Positions 35,013-44,546 of a stretch of DNA of 64,000 nt are shown piece by piece (the first letter of the stretch is position 1; each line of letters begins with the position of its first letter). The notes beneath the pieces were generated by a model. It worked only from the letters and a program-made list of their open reading frames with translations. It was not told the DNA's origin and made no database searches. Source of the DNA: a virus; the IMG/VR virus record IMGVR_UViG_3300008113_000010, positions 124,001 to 188,000 of that record; one strand, written 5' to 3'. The position numbers and the translations under genes were made by a program.

Positions 35013-38000
35013 TGTCTGACGTTATAATATATCCCAATGGTAAAAGTGGTGGAAACCCTAACCCTCATATGGAATTTGAAGGGATTTCATCCGCGGACAA
35101 AATACAATTATCTGTTAATGGTTCTGGAAATATCCAAGTTTCATCAACAACAAAAAGTAACATAGCAACTATCGGAGCTGAATTACTCGTTGATGGTGCA
35201 AAGGTCACCGGAGGAATATATGGATTGTATGTGGGTGGTATAGAAATGATTAATGAAGTTGGCGAATGGGTAGGACCTGCTGAGGGTATATCTGGATTTA
35301 CCGGTGCTCAAGGAGCACAAGGTGCTTCAGGAACTACAGGCTCTCAGGGGTCAATAGGTGCTCAAGGAGCGCAAGGTTCTCAAGGTGCTAAGGGAGCAAT
35401 AGGAAATGTAGGTGCTCAAGGTTCACAAGGTTCGATAGGACCTCAAGGAGCTCAAGGTGCTACGGGTGGACAGGGAGCACAGGGAGCTCAAGGAGCGGAT
35501 ACGGGAGCTCAAGGTGGTCAAGGAGCTCAAGGTGGTCAAGGAGCTCAAGGTGCTCAAGGAGCTAACACAGGTGCTCAGGGTTCACAAGGTGCACAAGGAG
35601 GACAAGGTGCTCAAGGTGCTCAAGGTGGAACAATTGGTGCTCAAGGAGCTCAAGGAGCACAAGGAGGACAGGGTTCACAAGGAGCTCAGGGAGCTAATAC
35701 AGGTGCTCAGGGTGCACAAGGAGCCCAAGGAGGACAAGGTGCACAAGGAGCCCAAGGAGGAACAACAGGTGCTCAGGGTGCACAGGGGGCACAAGGAGGA
35801 CAAGGAGCTCAAGGAGCTCAAGGAGGAACAACAGGTGCTCAGGGTTCAACTGGAGCACAAGGTGCACAAGGTTCTCAAGGAGCACAAGGAGGAACAACAG
35901 GAGCCCAAGGAGCTCAAGGTTCACAAGGAGGACAGGGTGCTCAAGGAGCCCAAGGGGGAACCACGGGGGCACAAGGAGGTCAAGGAGCTCAAGGTGGAAC
36001 AGGAGCACAAGGAGCCCAAGGAGGAACAACAGGTGCTCAAGGTGGTCAAGGCTCACAAGGAGGACAGGGAGCGCAAGGTGCACAGGGTGCTTCAACAGGT
36101 GCACAAGGAAACCAAGGTGCACAAGGACCACAAGGTGCTCAAGGTGCACAAGGAGCCAATACAGGAGCTCAAGGTAATACAGGTGCTCAAGGAGCTCAAG
36201 GCTCTCAAGGAGCACAAGGAGCCAATACAGGTGCACAAGGAAACCAAGGTGCACAAGGACCACAAGGTGCTCAAGGAGCACAAGGAGCCAATACAGGAGC
36301 TCAAGGTAATACTGGAGCACAAGGGGCACAAGGTTCACAGGGTGCTCAAGGTGGTTCAACAGGTGCCCAAGGTGCGACAGGTAATCAGGGTGCCCAAGGA
36401 GCCCAAGGAGCTCAAGGTGGTTCAACGGGAGCACAGGGAGCTCCTGGTGTTCAGGGCTCTCAAGGGGCTCAGGGAGCTCAAGGAGCTTCAACAGGTGCAC
36501 AAGGTGCTCCTGGTGTCCAAGGTTCACAAGGAGCTCAAGGAGCCCAAGGAGGAAATACGGGTGCACAAGGTGCTCCTGGTGTCCAAGGTTCACAAGGAGC
36601 CCAAGGAGCTCAAGGTGGTAACCAAGGTGCACAAGGTAACCAAGGTGCTCAAGGACCAACAGGTGCTCAAGGAGCTCAAGGTGGAACTACAGGTGCTCAA
36701 GGAAGCCAAGGTGGAGGTGGTTCCACAGGTGCTCAAGGAGCACAGGGTGGTGCTCAGGGAGCTCAAGGCGCTCAGGGTCCTGTTGGGGCTCAAGGTGGAA
36801 CAGGAGGGGGAGGTGCAACAGGATTCCAAGGAGCACAGGGACCAACAGGACCTACAGGAGGAACAGGAGGACAAGGTGCCCAAGGAGCAGTGGGGCCTGG
36901 TGGAGGACCAGGAGCTACGGGAGCCCAAGGGGCTCAAGGCTCGGGTGGTGGTCAAGGGGGTCAAGGTGCCCAAGGTGCTACAGGTTCAGGTGGGGGCCAA
37001 GGTGGTCAAGGTGCTCAAGGTAACGTAGGACCTACAGGTCCTCAGGGTGGAACTGGTCCAACAGGAGGTCAAGGAGCTCAAGGAGCTCAGGGTCCACCTT
37101 CAGACCAAAGACTTAAAGATAATATTCAATCCTTAACAAATGTATTAGAAAAAGTTAAAGGTATTGAGGGTGTTAGATTCGAATGGGTTGACCATCCTAA
37201 AATATCAATGAACCGTGCAATATCTCTTCCAAGTGCATTTACTGGTGAAACAATAGGTTTTATTGCACAGCAAATTGAAGATATCGTCCCAGAAGTTGTT
37301 TGGACAGACGAGGAGGGCTTTAAATCAGTTGAATATGGTCTTATGGTAAGTTTGGGTATTGGTGCACTTCAAGAACAACAGAAAAGAATAATCTCAATAA
37401 TGGAGAGAATAAAAATTTTAAAAGATAATTTAAGTGTCTGAAAATATAATAATATATCCTGATTATGCGTTTCCCACGGTCGAATTCGTTGATTCTGGCT
37501 CAACCTCAACATATTTGAAGCTTGAAGACGATTCACCACTACTACATTTGCATTGGACAGATAATAGTAATATTGTTTATCTTGCTTGGAGAAGTGATAA
37601 ACCTTCATTTGTAACTTACAATAGTAACCTCAAGATAACAACTAGTTTAAAAAATTCAGCAGGAACACTTATCAACTCTACAGGATGGGTTGGTAATAGA
37701 GAACCAACTGGTGCTCAAGGTAGTATTGGTTTTCAAGGGGGACAAGGTGCTCAAGGAAATCAAGGTTCCCAGGGAGTGACAGGTGGTCAAGGTGCTCAAG
37801 GTTCACAAGGGGGTCAAGGAGCACAAGGTCCAACAGGGGCTCAAGGTATTACTGGCTCACAAGGTTCCCAAGGTGCTGTAGGTCCACAAGGCGCACAAGG
37901 TGGTCAAGGTGCTCAGGGTGCAATAGGTGCACAAGGCGATACTGGTTCTCAGGGTTCACAAGGAGGTCAAGGTGCTCAAGGTGCCACAGGTTCACAGGGA

Positions 38001-39450
38001 GCGGTCGGTTCTCAGGGTTCACAAGGTGGACAAGGTGCTCAAGGGCCGGTAGGGTCACAAGGTGCTACAGGTTCTCAGGGTTCACAAGGAGGTCAAGGTG
38101 CTCAAGGTGCCACAGGTTCTCAGGGAGCGGTTGGTTCCCAAGGGTCACAAGGAGGTCAAGGAGCACAAGGACCAGTTGGGTCACAAGGAGCTACAGGTTC
38201 CCAAGGTTCACAGGGAGGACAAGGAGCTCAAGGTGGACAAGGTTCACAAGGTGCCATAGGTTCACAAGGTTCACAAGGTGGACAGGGAGCTCAGGGTCCC
38301 GTTGGTTCAGCAGGAGCCACAGGTTCCCAAGGTTCACAAGGTGGACAGGGAGCTCAAGGGCCAGTAGGTGCACAAGGGGCCACGGGCTCACAAGGTTCGC
38401 AGGGAGGCCAAGGAGCACAAGGTCCAGTAGGTTCTGCGGGTGCCACAGGTTCCCAAGGCTCACAGGGTGGACAAGGAGCTCAAGGAGCGCAAGGTTCGGG
38501 TGGTAATCAAGGAGCTCAAGGACCAACAGGTGGACAAGGAGCTCAAGGAGGACAAGGTTCTCAAGGTGGTAAGGGTGCTACAGGACCAACAGGTGGACAA
38601 GGAGCTCAAGGAGCGCAAGGTTCGGGTGGTAATCAAGGAGCACAAGGACCAACAGGTGGACAAGGAGCTCAAGGAGGACAAGGTTCACAAGGTGCCAAAG
38701 GTGGTCAAGGTTCACAAGGTGGACAGGGAGCACAAGGAGCACAGGGGCCTGTAGGTGCCACAGGTTCACAAGGTTCTCAAGGAGGACAAGGTGCTCAAGG
38801 AGCACAAGGTGGTAAAGGTAACCAAGGAGCTCAGGGACCAACAGGAGGACAAGGTGCGCAAGGAGCTCAAGGCCCAGGAGGAGCCCAAGGAGCACAAGGA
38901 CCGGCAGGAGGACAAGGTGCGCAAGGAGCTCAAGGTGGTAAAGGTAACCAAGGAGCACAAGGACCGGCAGGAGGACAAGGTGCGCAAGGAGCTCAAGGCA
39001 GTGGTGGAAACCAAGGAGCCCAAGGTTCACAGGGAGGACAAGGTTCTCAAGGTGGTGGTGGTGCAACAGGAGCTCAAGGAGCTCAAGGTTCTCAAGGTGG
39101 ACAAGGTGCTCAGGGTCCTGGCGGAGCACAAGGTGCTCAGGGTCCTGGCGGACCAACGGGTAACCGAGGTCCACAGGGAGCTCAAGGTCACACAGGACCT
39201 CCTGGTGGAGGAGGTGGAACTGGTTCTCAAGGAGCCCAAGGTCCATCACAAGGTAATGGAAACCAAGGTGCACAAGGTGCTCAAGGTCCTGGAGGACCAA
39301 CCGGTCCTACGGGTAATCAAGGTGCTCAAGGGACTGGTGGTGGAACAGGAGGAACAGGTCCACAAGGTGCTCAAGGTGGAGGTGGTGGAACTGGTCCACA
39401 AGGTGGCACAGGACCAACAGGGGCACAAGGTGCATCAGGTGCACCTGGAC
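32660..39450 (+). repeat. Short in-frame tandem repeats of the collagen-like region
   Basis: Three blocks of 9- and 18-base-periodic DNA repeats (GGTGCTCAAGGA-type units) lie in the fibre genes at about 32660-34420, 35300-37095 and 37705-39450. Blocks share near-identical stretches, so slippage and recombination between genes are likely. Long open frames in other phases here are by-products of the repeat. Confidence 0.85.
35012..37441 (+). CDS. Collagen-like tail fibre 2 with S74 chaperone
   Basis: 809 residues. A distinct N-terminal domain (1-97) leads into about 595 residues of Gly-X-Y repeats dominated by [14 protein letters not shown] and [11 protein letters not shown] units, in which three-residue register breaks recur. 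The S74 chaperone begins at SDQRLKDNI (about 697) and has [14 protein letters not shown]. There is no head domain between repeat and chaperone, unlike fibre 1. Overlaps fibre 3 by 8 bases (GTGTCTGA). Confidence 0.88.
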   Translation: MSDVIIYPNGKSGGNPNPHMEFEGISSADKIQLSVNGSGNIQVSSTTKSNIATIGAELLVDGAKVTGGIYGLYVGGIEMINEVGEWVGPAEGISGFTGAQGAQGASGTTGSQGSIGAQGAQGSQGAKGAIGNVGAQGSQGSIGPQGAQGATGGQGAQGAQGADTGAQGGQGAQGGQGAQGAQGANTGAQGSQGAQGGQGAQGAQGGTIGAQGAQGAQGGQGSQGAQGANTGAQGAQGAQGGQGAQGAQGGTTGAQGAQGAQGGQGAQGAQGGTTGAQGSTGAQGAQGSQGAQGGTTGAQGAQGSQGGQGAQGAQGGTTGAQGGQGAQGGTGAQGAQGGTTGAQGGQGSQGGQGAQGAQGASTGAQGNQGAQGPQGAQGAQGANTGAQGNTGAQGAQGSQGAQGANTGAQGNQGAQGPQGAQGAQGANTGAQGNTGAQGAQGSQGAQGGSTGAQGATGNQGAQGAQGAQGGSTGAQGAPGVQGSQGAQGAQGASTGAQGAPGVQGSQGAQGAQGGNTGAQGAPGVQGSQGAQGAQGGNQGAQGNQGAQGPTGAQGAQGGTTGAQGSQGGGGSTGAQGAQGGAQGAQGAQGPVGAQGGTGGGGATGFQGAQGPTGPTGGTGGQGAQGAVGPGGGPGATGAQGAQGSGGGQGGQGAQGATGSGGGQGGQGAQGNVGPTGPQGGTGPTGGQGAQGAQGPPSDQRLKDNIQSLTNVLEKVKGIEGVRFEWVDHPKISMNRAISLPSAFTGETIGFIAQQIEDIVPEVVWTDEEGFKSVEYGLMVSLGIGALQEQQKRIISIMERIKILKDNLSV

Positions 39451-39776
39451 CATCGGATTTAAGGTTCAAAACTAATATCAGACCAATTACAGATAGTTTG
39501 GACAAAATATTAAAGACTAGAGGTGTTTCCTACCATCTAATAAAAGATGATGAAAGACCCGAGTTACTTCAGATAGGTTTTATTGCACAAGAGTTGCAGT
39601 TGGTATTTCCTGAACTCGTTTATGAAGACCCAGAAACCACAATGTTATCAATAAGATTTGAAACGATTATATCAGCTTGTTTAGAGGCAATCAAAGAACA
39701 ATCCACCCTTTTAGATTTCCATGAAAGGAAATTAGAAAAATTGGAAATGTTAGCAAGCGGAAAAAAAGGGATTTAA
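37434..39776 (+). CDS. Collagen-like tail fibre 3 with S74 chaperone
   Basis: 780 residues from a GTG start inside the previous stop. The N-terminal domain (1-91) differs again from fibres 1 and 2. Repeats are of the [16 protein letters not shown] type over about 580 residues. The S74 chaperone begins at SDLRFKTNI (about 674) with [14 protein letters not shown]. The three genes form one operon of related fibres ended by a bidirectional terminator. Confidence 0.88.
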   Translation: MSENIIIYPDYAFPTVEFVDSGSTSTYLKLEDDSPLLHLHWTDNSNIVYLAWRSDKPSFVTYNSNLKITTSLKNSAGTLINSTGWVGNREPTGAQGSIGFQGGQGAQGNQGSQGVTGGQGAQGSQGGQGAQGPTGAQGITGSQGSQGAVGPQGAQGGQGAQGAIGAQGDTGSQGSQGGQGAQGATGSQGAVGSQGSQGGQGAQGPVGSQGATGSQGSQGGQGAQGATGSQGAVGSQGSQGGQGAQGPVGSQGATGSQGSQGGQGAQGGQGSQGAIGSQGSQGGQGAQGPVGSAGATGSQGSQGGQGAQGPVGAQGATGSQGSQGGQGAQGPVGSAGATGSQGSQGGQGAQGAQGSGGNQGAQGPTGGQGAQGGQGSQGGKGATGPTGGQGAQGAQGSGGNQGAQGPTGGQGAQGGQGSQGAKGGQGSQGGQGAQGAQGPVGATGSQGSQGGQGAQGAQGGKGNQGAQGPTGGQGAQGAQGPGGAQGAQGPAGGQGAQGAQGGKGNQGAQGPAGGQGAQGAQGSGGNQGAQGSQGGQGSQGGGGATGAQGAQGSQGGQGAQGPGGAQGAQGPGGPTGNRGPQGAQGHTGPPGGGGGTGSQGAQGPSQGNGNQGAQGAQGPGGPTGPTGNQGAQGTGGGTGGTGPQGAQGGGGGTGPQGGTGPTGAQGASGAPGPSDLRFKTNIRPITDSLDKILKTRGVSYHLIKDDERPELLQIGFIAQELQLVFPELVYEDPETTMLSIRFETIISACLEAIKEQSTLLDFHERKLEKLEMLASGKKGI

Positions 39777-39790
39777 AAATCCCTTTTTTT
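39761..39790. terminator. Bidirectional terminator between fibre 3 and minus-strand protease
   Basis: AAAAAAAGGGATTT (39761-39774) pairs with AAATCCCTTTTTTT (39777-39790). T-runs occur on both strands, so it can stop both convergent transcripts. It overlaps the end of the fibre gene. Confidence 0.85.
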
Positions 39791-40641
39791 TATTTATAGT
39801 TTTTGTTGATAATGTCTCTAATCTCGAAAGTTGTATTGTAGAACATACTTAGGAACTTTTTCCATATTTCAGGATTAAATTTCTTAATCAATTCGACATA
39901 GTGTAAATAATATGGTTCCTCACCTCTTTCAGGAAGTAAGTCCGCCAAATGGGGCATATCTGCGGTCAGATTCTTAAGAACTTTGAATGAATCTTGTCCT
40001 ACGTGTTCGTCATTGATTCTGAAAAGAATGTCTTGACTGAGCTTATTTAATGGCTCACCCTTGGCAAAATAGTTGAGAATATTTTTCAAAGACTTATCCA
40101 AAATCTCTTTGTTTTCAATTTTTCTTAATCTTTTTGCTCTTCTTTCAAATTCTCTTACAAGACCTTCCAAGAACTCATTTGATATCGCAAAGAATTCTAT
40201 TGGATGACCCCAATACTTTTCATCAGACTTTTCATCATAGCTCAACATATATTTTGGAGACCAAGAACTACTTTGAGTTGGGTCACTGGCGTGTATCATC
40301 TCATGATAGATTGTAAGATAAAGATTTTTCTTAGATTCGTAATATTTTGGATTTACCTCGATATAAATGTCTGCGGGGTCATAAGATTTACTCGGTTTAG
40401 TTCCCATAAATCCCAAGTATTTCAATCTTGGATTAACAATCACTTTTACCAAACCGTCAACACCATTTGCAGTTTTGAAGGGGATAACATCAACAACCTC
40501 TTTCTTATTACCGTAATTTTTGTTTCGGTCATTCCAAAGGTTTTCTACGACCGAATTAATTTTTTGTAGTAATTCAGGTGTGAATTTATATCTTTTAGCT
40601 TCAGATAAAATATCGGATAATATGTTGATGAATTTAGGCAT
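39790..40641 (-). CDS. HExxH zinc metalloprotease A
   Basis: 283 residues. Zinc site H113-E114-x2-H117 in LTIYHEMIHASD, with a likely third ligand in YWGHPIEFFA (E149). The early sequence INILSDILSEAKR (5-17) carries an [LI]xE site like other proteins in this window. No signal peptide. It could be a virion-carried or intracellular protease; the classic prohead proteases use Ser, so it is not an obvious head protease. Overlaps the next minus-strand gene by 8 bases, which encodes a second HExxH protein. Confidence 0.75.
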   Translation of the reverse strand: MPKFINILSDILSEAKRYKFTPELLQKINSVVENLWNDRNKNYGNKKEVVDVIPFKTANGVDGLVKVIVNPRLKYLGFMGTKPSKSYDPADIYIEVNPKYYESKKNLYLTIYHEMIHASDPTQSSSWSPKYMLSYDEKSDEKYWGHPIEFFAISNEFLEGLVREFERRAKRLRKIENKEILDKSLKNILNYFAKGEPLNKLSQDILFRINDEHVGQDSFKVLKNLTADMPHLADLLPERGEEPYYLHYVELIKKFNPEIWKKFLSMFYNTTFEIRDIINKNYK

Positions 40642-41416
40642 TCAAATCAGTCCTCCAATCTATGTTTATTTTATTAGGTTTGATTTTACCTGTATAAGAA
40701 TCAAATACTTGTTTGAAAGGTAATTGAGCTTGTTTGATGTTTTTGATTCTTGTCATGTTATCTCCTATCCCTGTAGATAAATAGGCTTGAATCTCATCAT
40801 CTACCACATTTTCTCCATATCCCATACCAGTTATTTTTCTTGCTACCGATTCTCTTACATTTGGCTCGAGTCTTTCTATGTTTTTCATTTGTTTGTTCTT
40901 ATAAATTGGAGATGAAAACCAAAGACCATGTGCTACTTCGTGAAAAATAAGTGAAGGGTCTTCACCATTACTTTGGTCAATACCAATTAAATAGAAATCC
41001 TCTCCACCTACTAACGTTCTAATCGTATCTATTACACTAAACATTATCAAATCATAAAAATTTACGTCTGGAATAACTTTCATACAAGATTCAATTGAGT
41101 TACAAGGGATATTATAACCTGCCCAATCTTCATGATAAGAGAAATAATCTTTCTTGGTCTTTTTCTTGTAATGTTTCACGTAGTCATACCATTTGAAACC
41201 TTTTCCTCTAAATGTCTCGGAATCTGACTCATAAAACTCCTGATACCTCATAAAAACTCTTGCTCTTAATTTGTCGTCTTTGATGACAAGAGCAAAAATC
41301 TTTGGATACATCTCGAAAAGTTCTATTTGGGATAAAATATTTTTGATGTTTGGTGGAGGAGTTTTTCTTGGAGTAAAGCCTCTTTGTTCAACTAATATGT
41401 ATTTTACGTAAGCCAT
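40634..41416 (-). CDS. HExxH zinc metalloprotease B
   Basis: 260 residues. Zinc site H159-E160-x2-H163 in LIFHEVAHGLWF and a downstream acidic motif VVDDEIQAYLSTG with E208 as probable third ligand. The N-terminus MAYVKYILVEQRG again has an [LI]xE site at residue 8-10. Sequence outside the zinc site is unlike protease A, so the pair is not a recent duplication. Substrate unknown. Starts on the last base of the preceding (41416) stop. Confidence 0.72.
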   Translation of the reverse strand: MAYVKYILVEQRGFTPRKTPPPNIKNILSQIELFEMYPKIFALVIKDDKLRARVFMRYQEFYESDSETFRGKGFKWYDYVKHYKKKTKKDYFSYHEDWAGYNIPCNSIESCMKVIPDVNFYDLIMFSVIDTIRTLVGGEDFYLIGIDQSNGEDPSLIFHEVAHGLWFSSPIYKNKQMKNIERLEPNVRESVARKITGMGYGENVVDDEIQAYLSTGIGDNMTRIKNIKQAQLPFKQVFDSYTGKIKPNKINIDWRTDLNA

Positions 41417-42426
41417 TAAAAATAATCAGAAAATATTTCATTTATGTTTTTGTCAAGCAATCTTGAGTCAGGGTAATCAGGAAACCACAATCTGAGACAA
41501 TCCTTTTCTTCCCTAATTATTTCTATAAAACTTCCATGGTAATCAAGTGTTCCTGAATTTCCATAACCTTTGTTAGAATGTAAAAAATCATTCACGATAC
41601 CTTCGAAATCATATATTGGTATTTTGAATTTTTCAACCACAGTTTCTTTTTTGTATGGGTGGGGAACATTTATCCATTGTTTTTTTTCGGTGTTGAAATA
41701 TTCATCCAATTTATTGAAAATGCTATTATATACCTCACTTTCGTAAGCAGAATTATATGAATTAGAATGAACAGAGTATAAATCAGATTTTACATCGGCA
41801 AGCTCATCTTTTAGTAAACTATTCATGGACTCCTCATCGTCGATTATTCTCGTCACATTTTCTGAATCTATAGTCCAATAATTTTCATGTCCTTGCTCAG
41901 TGGCTATTAACTCCATTTCTTCCGTATCAGGACTCAACTGTTGACCTGATAATTCTTTAACAATCCTTTCTTTAAAAATTTCTAAATTCTCTTTGGTTAG
42001 TTCTTCAATGACATCTCTGTAAACATCATCGGTTGTGTCCCAATAAGGTTCGAAAACATCCTCACCAACTAAAATACTTTCAATTGTATCTCTACTCGGA
42101 CCGTCTCTTCTATCATCACAAAATAAAATTGCTAAATCAACTCTGTCACCTTGCCAATAAACATCTTTACCTTCTATTACAACATCAGATAAAATCTCAT
42201 TCATCCATTTGTAATATTTTTCTCTATCATTATCGTATAACCACAAAAGATATTCATTTTGCCAATCTTCGGAACCCGCAGCATTCTTCGGGTCGATTTC
42301 ACCCATCAAACCTCTTTTCTTCAACACATTGAACCATGTTTCATAATCACCAAAATATTTTTTTACATCCAAGTCATTATTATTGAATGATTCCAAGAAA
42401 CCACGTATAGAATATTCATTTTCCAT
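41416..42426 (-). CDS. Acidic protein of unknown function
   Basis: 336 residues, strongly acidic, with many Asp/Glu and Tyr/Trp. The frame is open to 42453, but that ATG is inside a minus-strand terminator hairpin, whereas ATG 42426 lies 5 bases after a TATTTAT motif and is preferred. No recognised domain. It leads the unit that encodes both metalloproteases and may be their substrate, inhibitor or partner; this is context only. Confidence 0.6.
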   Translation of the reverse strand: MENEYSIRGFLESFNNNDLDVKKYFGDYETWFNVLKKRGLMGEIDPKNAAGSEDWQNEYLLWLYDNDREKYYKWMNEILSDVVIEGKDVYWQGDRVDLAILFCDDRRDGPSRDTIESILVGEDVFEPYWDTTDDVYRDVIEELTKENLEIFKERIVKELSGQQLSPDTEEMELIATEQGHENYWTIDSENVTRIIDDEESMNSLLKDELADVKSDLYSVHSNSYNSAYESEVYNSIFNKLDEYFNTEKKQWINVPHPYKKETVVEKFKIPIYDFEGIVNDFLHSNKGYGNSGTLDYHGSFIEIIREEKDCLRLWFPDYPDSRLLDKNINEIFSDYF

Positions 42427-42431
42427 ATCAT

Positions 42432-42438
42432 ATAAATA
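42432..42438 (-). promoter_or_regulatory. TATTTAT start-proximal motif (minus strand)
   Basis: On the minus strand TATTTAT ends 5 bases before the preferred ATG at 42426, just downstream of a terminator: a terminator-promoter junction. Confidence 0.45.
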
Positions 42439-42439
42439 C

Positions 42440-42465
42440 AAAAAAAGGGACAAATTTTGTCCCTT
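42440..42465 (-). terminator. Minus-strand terminator
   Basis: AAGGGACAAA (42445-42454) pairs with TTTGTCCCTT (42456-42465), one unpaired base between. Read on the minus strand it is followed by a run of seven T (42440-42446 region), ending the small gene at 42493-42672. Confidence 0.78.
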
Positions 42466-42492
42466 GAATTATTTTTTTGTGAAGTGGACATA

Positions 42493-42672
42493 TTAGTCCC
42501 TAATGTATCCGTTAGTTTGTCCTTTGTTGGTGTTATAATATTTTTCAACAGTTTTTTTAACTGTTTCTTTCAATTCTTGATTTTTGGTCATAATTGTTTT
42601 TTGAACTGCCTCTTGAGCTAGCTTTTGAGCTTCAGGCGAGGTATTCTGTTTGTTTTTACATCCGCATCCCAT
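42493..42672 (-). CDS. 59-residue Cys-start helical protein
   Basis: ATG 42672 to TAA 42493-42495. It begins MGCGCKNKQNTSPEAQKLAQ: two Cys in a Gly/Cys start, then a Lys/Gln/Glu helix, ending YYNTNKGQTNGYIRD. No family. The terminator directly downstream and divergent TATTTATATAAATA upstream support a real single-gene unit. The Cys pair could anchor a metal or lipid, but no lipobox is present. Confidence 0.65.
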   Translation of the reverse strand: MGCGCKNKQNTSPEAQKLAQEAVQKTIMTKNQELKETVKKTVEKYYNTNKGQTNGYIRD

Positions 42673-42694
42673 GGTAAAAAGATTTTTTAGTTTT

Positions 42695-42708
42695 TATTTA
42701 TATAAATA
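42695..42708. promoter_or_regulatory. Divergent TATTTAT / ATAAATA palindrome
   Basis: TATTTATATAAATA is nearly symmetric, giving TATTTAT on both strands between the divergent genes 42672 (minus) and 42760 (plus). Identical in sequence to the motif before the fibre genes (32361-32374). Confidence 0.45.
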
Positions 42709-42739
42709 TTACTTCCAACCAATTATAATTAAAAAAAGA

Positions 42740-42746
42740 TATTTAT
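42740..42746 (+). promoter_or_regulatory. TATTTAT upstream motif
   Basis: TATTTAT 13 bases before ATG 42760. Confidence 0.35.
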
Positions 42747-42759
42747 TAAAGAAAACTTG

Positions 42760-44520
42760 ATGAAAATTTTAGAATTAATATTAGAAAACAAATCAGAAGA
42801 ACTCAAAGCTAAGTATGGAACGAAATTTTCTGAGGAGCAATTGAAAAAAATCATTGATAACGTTCCTCAAAAATTTTGGGATTGGGTTGCCAAAAACTTT
42901 GAGGTGATGAACTTTGAATCTAACTTTCAAGACTTAGTCAGAAAACTTAGAGAATTTGATAAGATTTCATCAAACCTACCTAAAACTGATATTAATTCAT
43001 ATAAAAGTGTTTCCGAACTCAGTGATGAATTACAAAAATATGCGAACAGACCAAGAAGAGATTATAAACAAGTTGAGGGTGGTAAAGTTGTTTTCGATGA
43101 TGGAAGATTTTTTGTTGTGAATCCTCAAACACATCAGGCTTCATGCTATTACGGTAAAGGAACAAAGTGGTGCACCGTGGCAAGTTCAGACCACCAATTC
43201 AATTATTATAACACAGAGGGTAAATTGTTTTATATTTTAGATAGAAGTGCTGATTCATCTGACCCATTCTACAAAGTAGCCTTGCTCAACAAATTTGACG
43301 GTAACAAAAGTTTTTTCACGGCCACAGACCAACAAACAAATATATATCCTGCTCATGTGGGCACCGCTAAATACAATGAGATAATTAATCAGATAACTGA
43401 ATACATGAACTCAGAGTATTCTGAACAAATAAAGATTTTTAATGACAAAGAAGCCGCGAAAAAAGAAAAAGAGAGACAAGAAGCACTAAGACAAGCAAGA
43501 ATATTAAGGCAAATGAGAGACGATGCTGAGGAGAGAAGGATGGAAAATGAATGGGCTCTTGGTCCCGATTGTCCTGAAGAGGGTTTGAAAGCCCACGCCC
43601 TTTTAGATTGGTTGGTTGACACAAGTGACGTTTCAGCGTTGACAAATGAGGACAGAATAGAAATTCAGAGACTTAAAGATGAAATCGAGAGACTTAAAAA
43701 CCAATACGATAATAGTGAGGAAGTAGAAACAGACATTTTAGACGAAATCAGTGACTTAGAGGATGAGTTGAATGAATTAGAGGAAAAAATTGATGTATAC
43801 AACATAATACCCACAGGAGAGTATTATGATTGCACGGAATTTGAGGTAATAGATGCAGGTTTGAGTGATAGAAAATATGCGGTGGGAACGGAGGGTGAAA
43901 TGCAATCAAGTTGTGAGGAAAGGGTGGATTCATTAATTGACGATATTGGTTATGGCGGTTTCAGTAGTGGGTTTGCGAGAGGTTTCATTGACGATGAACA
44001 AGTCGCGGACTATGCAAGAGACTACTTAGGGGACGATGTATATCAAAATCCTGAGGTTTATTTGGATGAAAGTGAGAGACAATTATCTTCCAAACAAAAA
44101 GAAGAAATCGAAATTCTCAAAATGAGAATAAAAAGAACCGAAGTAGAAATTGAGAGATTTGAGGAACTAATTGGGGACGGGGGAGATGATGATTCGATTC
44201 AAGATAAAATAGATGAACTAAGTGAATTGATAGTAGAATATCAGGATGAAATCGATGATATTGAGAACGACCCTGATGGAGAATTCCCTGATGATTTGGT
44301 TGAAGAAAAAGTTGATGAATTAGTTGATGATGTTATGAGAGACCCCGAAGGTTTTTTAAATGAGCATGGGATTGACTGGGAACAATTTATAGACAAAGAT
44401 GAATTTATACAAGGGGTGATAGATGCTGATGGATTTGGGCAAACACTTAATTCTTACGATGGGAATGCTGATGAGGTGAAAATTCAAGACCAATGGTTTT
44501 ACGTAATGAGAATTGATTAA
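42760..44520 (+). CDS. WCT-motif coiled-coil protein
   Basis: 586 residues from ATG 42760 (a TTG lies 3 bases earlier). Begins MKILELILENKSEE with an [LI]xE site at residues 7-9. A domain near 125-160 has SCYYGKGTKWCTVAS and KLFYILDR, shared with the protein at 26558-27880. Long acidic coiled coils follow at about 220-250, 290-335 and 440-500. The end is very acidic. Similar proteins recur in large phages as hypotheticals. Likely virion- or host-takeover-related; function unknown. Confidence 0.65.
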   Translation: MKILELILENKSEELKAKYGTKFSEEQLKKIIDNVPQKFWDWVAKNFEVMNFESNFQDLVRKLREFDKISSNLPKTDINSYKSVSELSDELQKYANRPRRDYKQVEGGKVVFDDGRFFVVNPQTHQASCYYGKGTKWCTVASSDHQFNYYNTEGKLFYILDRSADSSDPFYKVALLNKFDGNKSFFTATDQQTNIYPAHVGTAKYNEIINQITEYMNSEYSEQIKIFNDKEAAKKEKERQEALRQARILRQMRDDAEERRMENEWALGPDCPEEGLKAHALLDWLVDTSDVSALTNEDRIEIQRLKDEIERLKNQYDNSEEVETDILDEISDLEDELNELEEKIDVYNIIPTGEYYDCTEFEVIDAGLSDRKYAVGTEGEMQSSCEERVDSLIDDIGYGGFSSGFARGFIDDEQVADYARDYLGDDVYQNPEVYLDESERQLSSKQKEEIEILKMRIKRTEVEIERFEELIGDGGDDDSIQDKIDELSELIVEYQDEIDDIENDPDGEFPDDLVEEKVDELVDDVMRDPEGFLNEHGIDWEQFIDKDEFIQGVIDADGFGQTLNSYDGNADEVKIQDQWFYVMRID

Positions 44521-44534
44521 TAGTTATAATAAAT

Positions 44535-44542
44535 TATCTTTT
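44535..44542 (+). promoter_or_regulatory. Promoter -7-like element
   Basis: TATCTTTT (one mismatch to TAnnTTTG) 4 bases before ATG 44547, with ATTG at 44512-44515 as a weak upstream box. Confidence 0.45.
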
Positions 44543-44546
44543 TGTT

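Noticed and set aside
32623-37028. Long open frames in other phases and on the minus strand within the fibre genes
   Set aside because: They are by-products of the short-period Gly-X-Y repeat, which keeps all frames free of stops. Their proteins are low-complexity Lys/Val/His or Leu/Pro strings with no start signals.
32660-39450. CRISPR-like periodic repeats
   Set aside because: The repeats are short, contiguous, in frame with a protein and without spacers; no Cas gene is nearby.
32388-39776. Diversity-generating retroelement targeting the fibres
   Set aside because: No reverse transcriptase and no template/variable repeat pair were found in the window.
42427-42453. Longer N-terminus for the 41416-42426 gene (start at 42453)
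   Set aside because: That ATG lies within a minus-strand terminator hairpin; ATG 42426 follows a TATTTAT motif with usual spacing.
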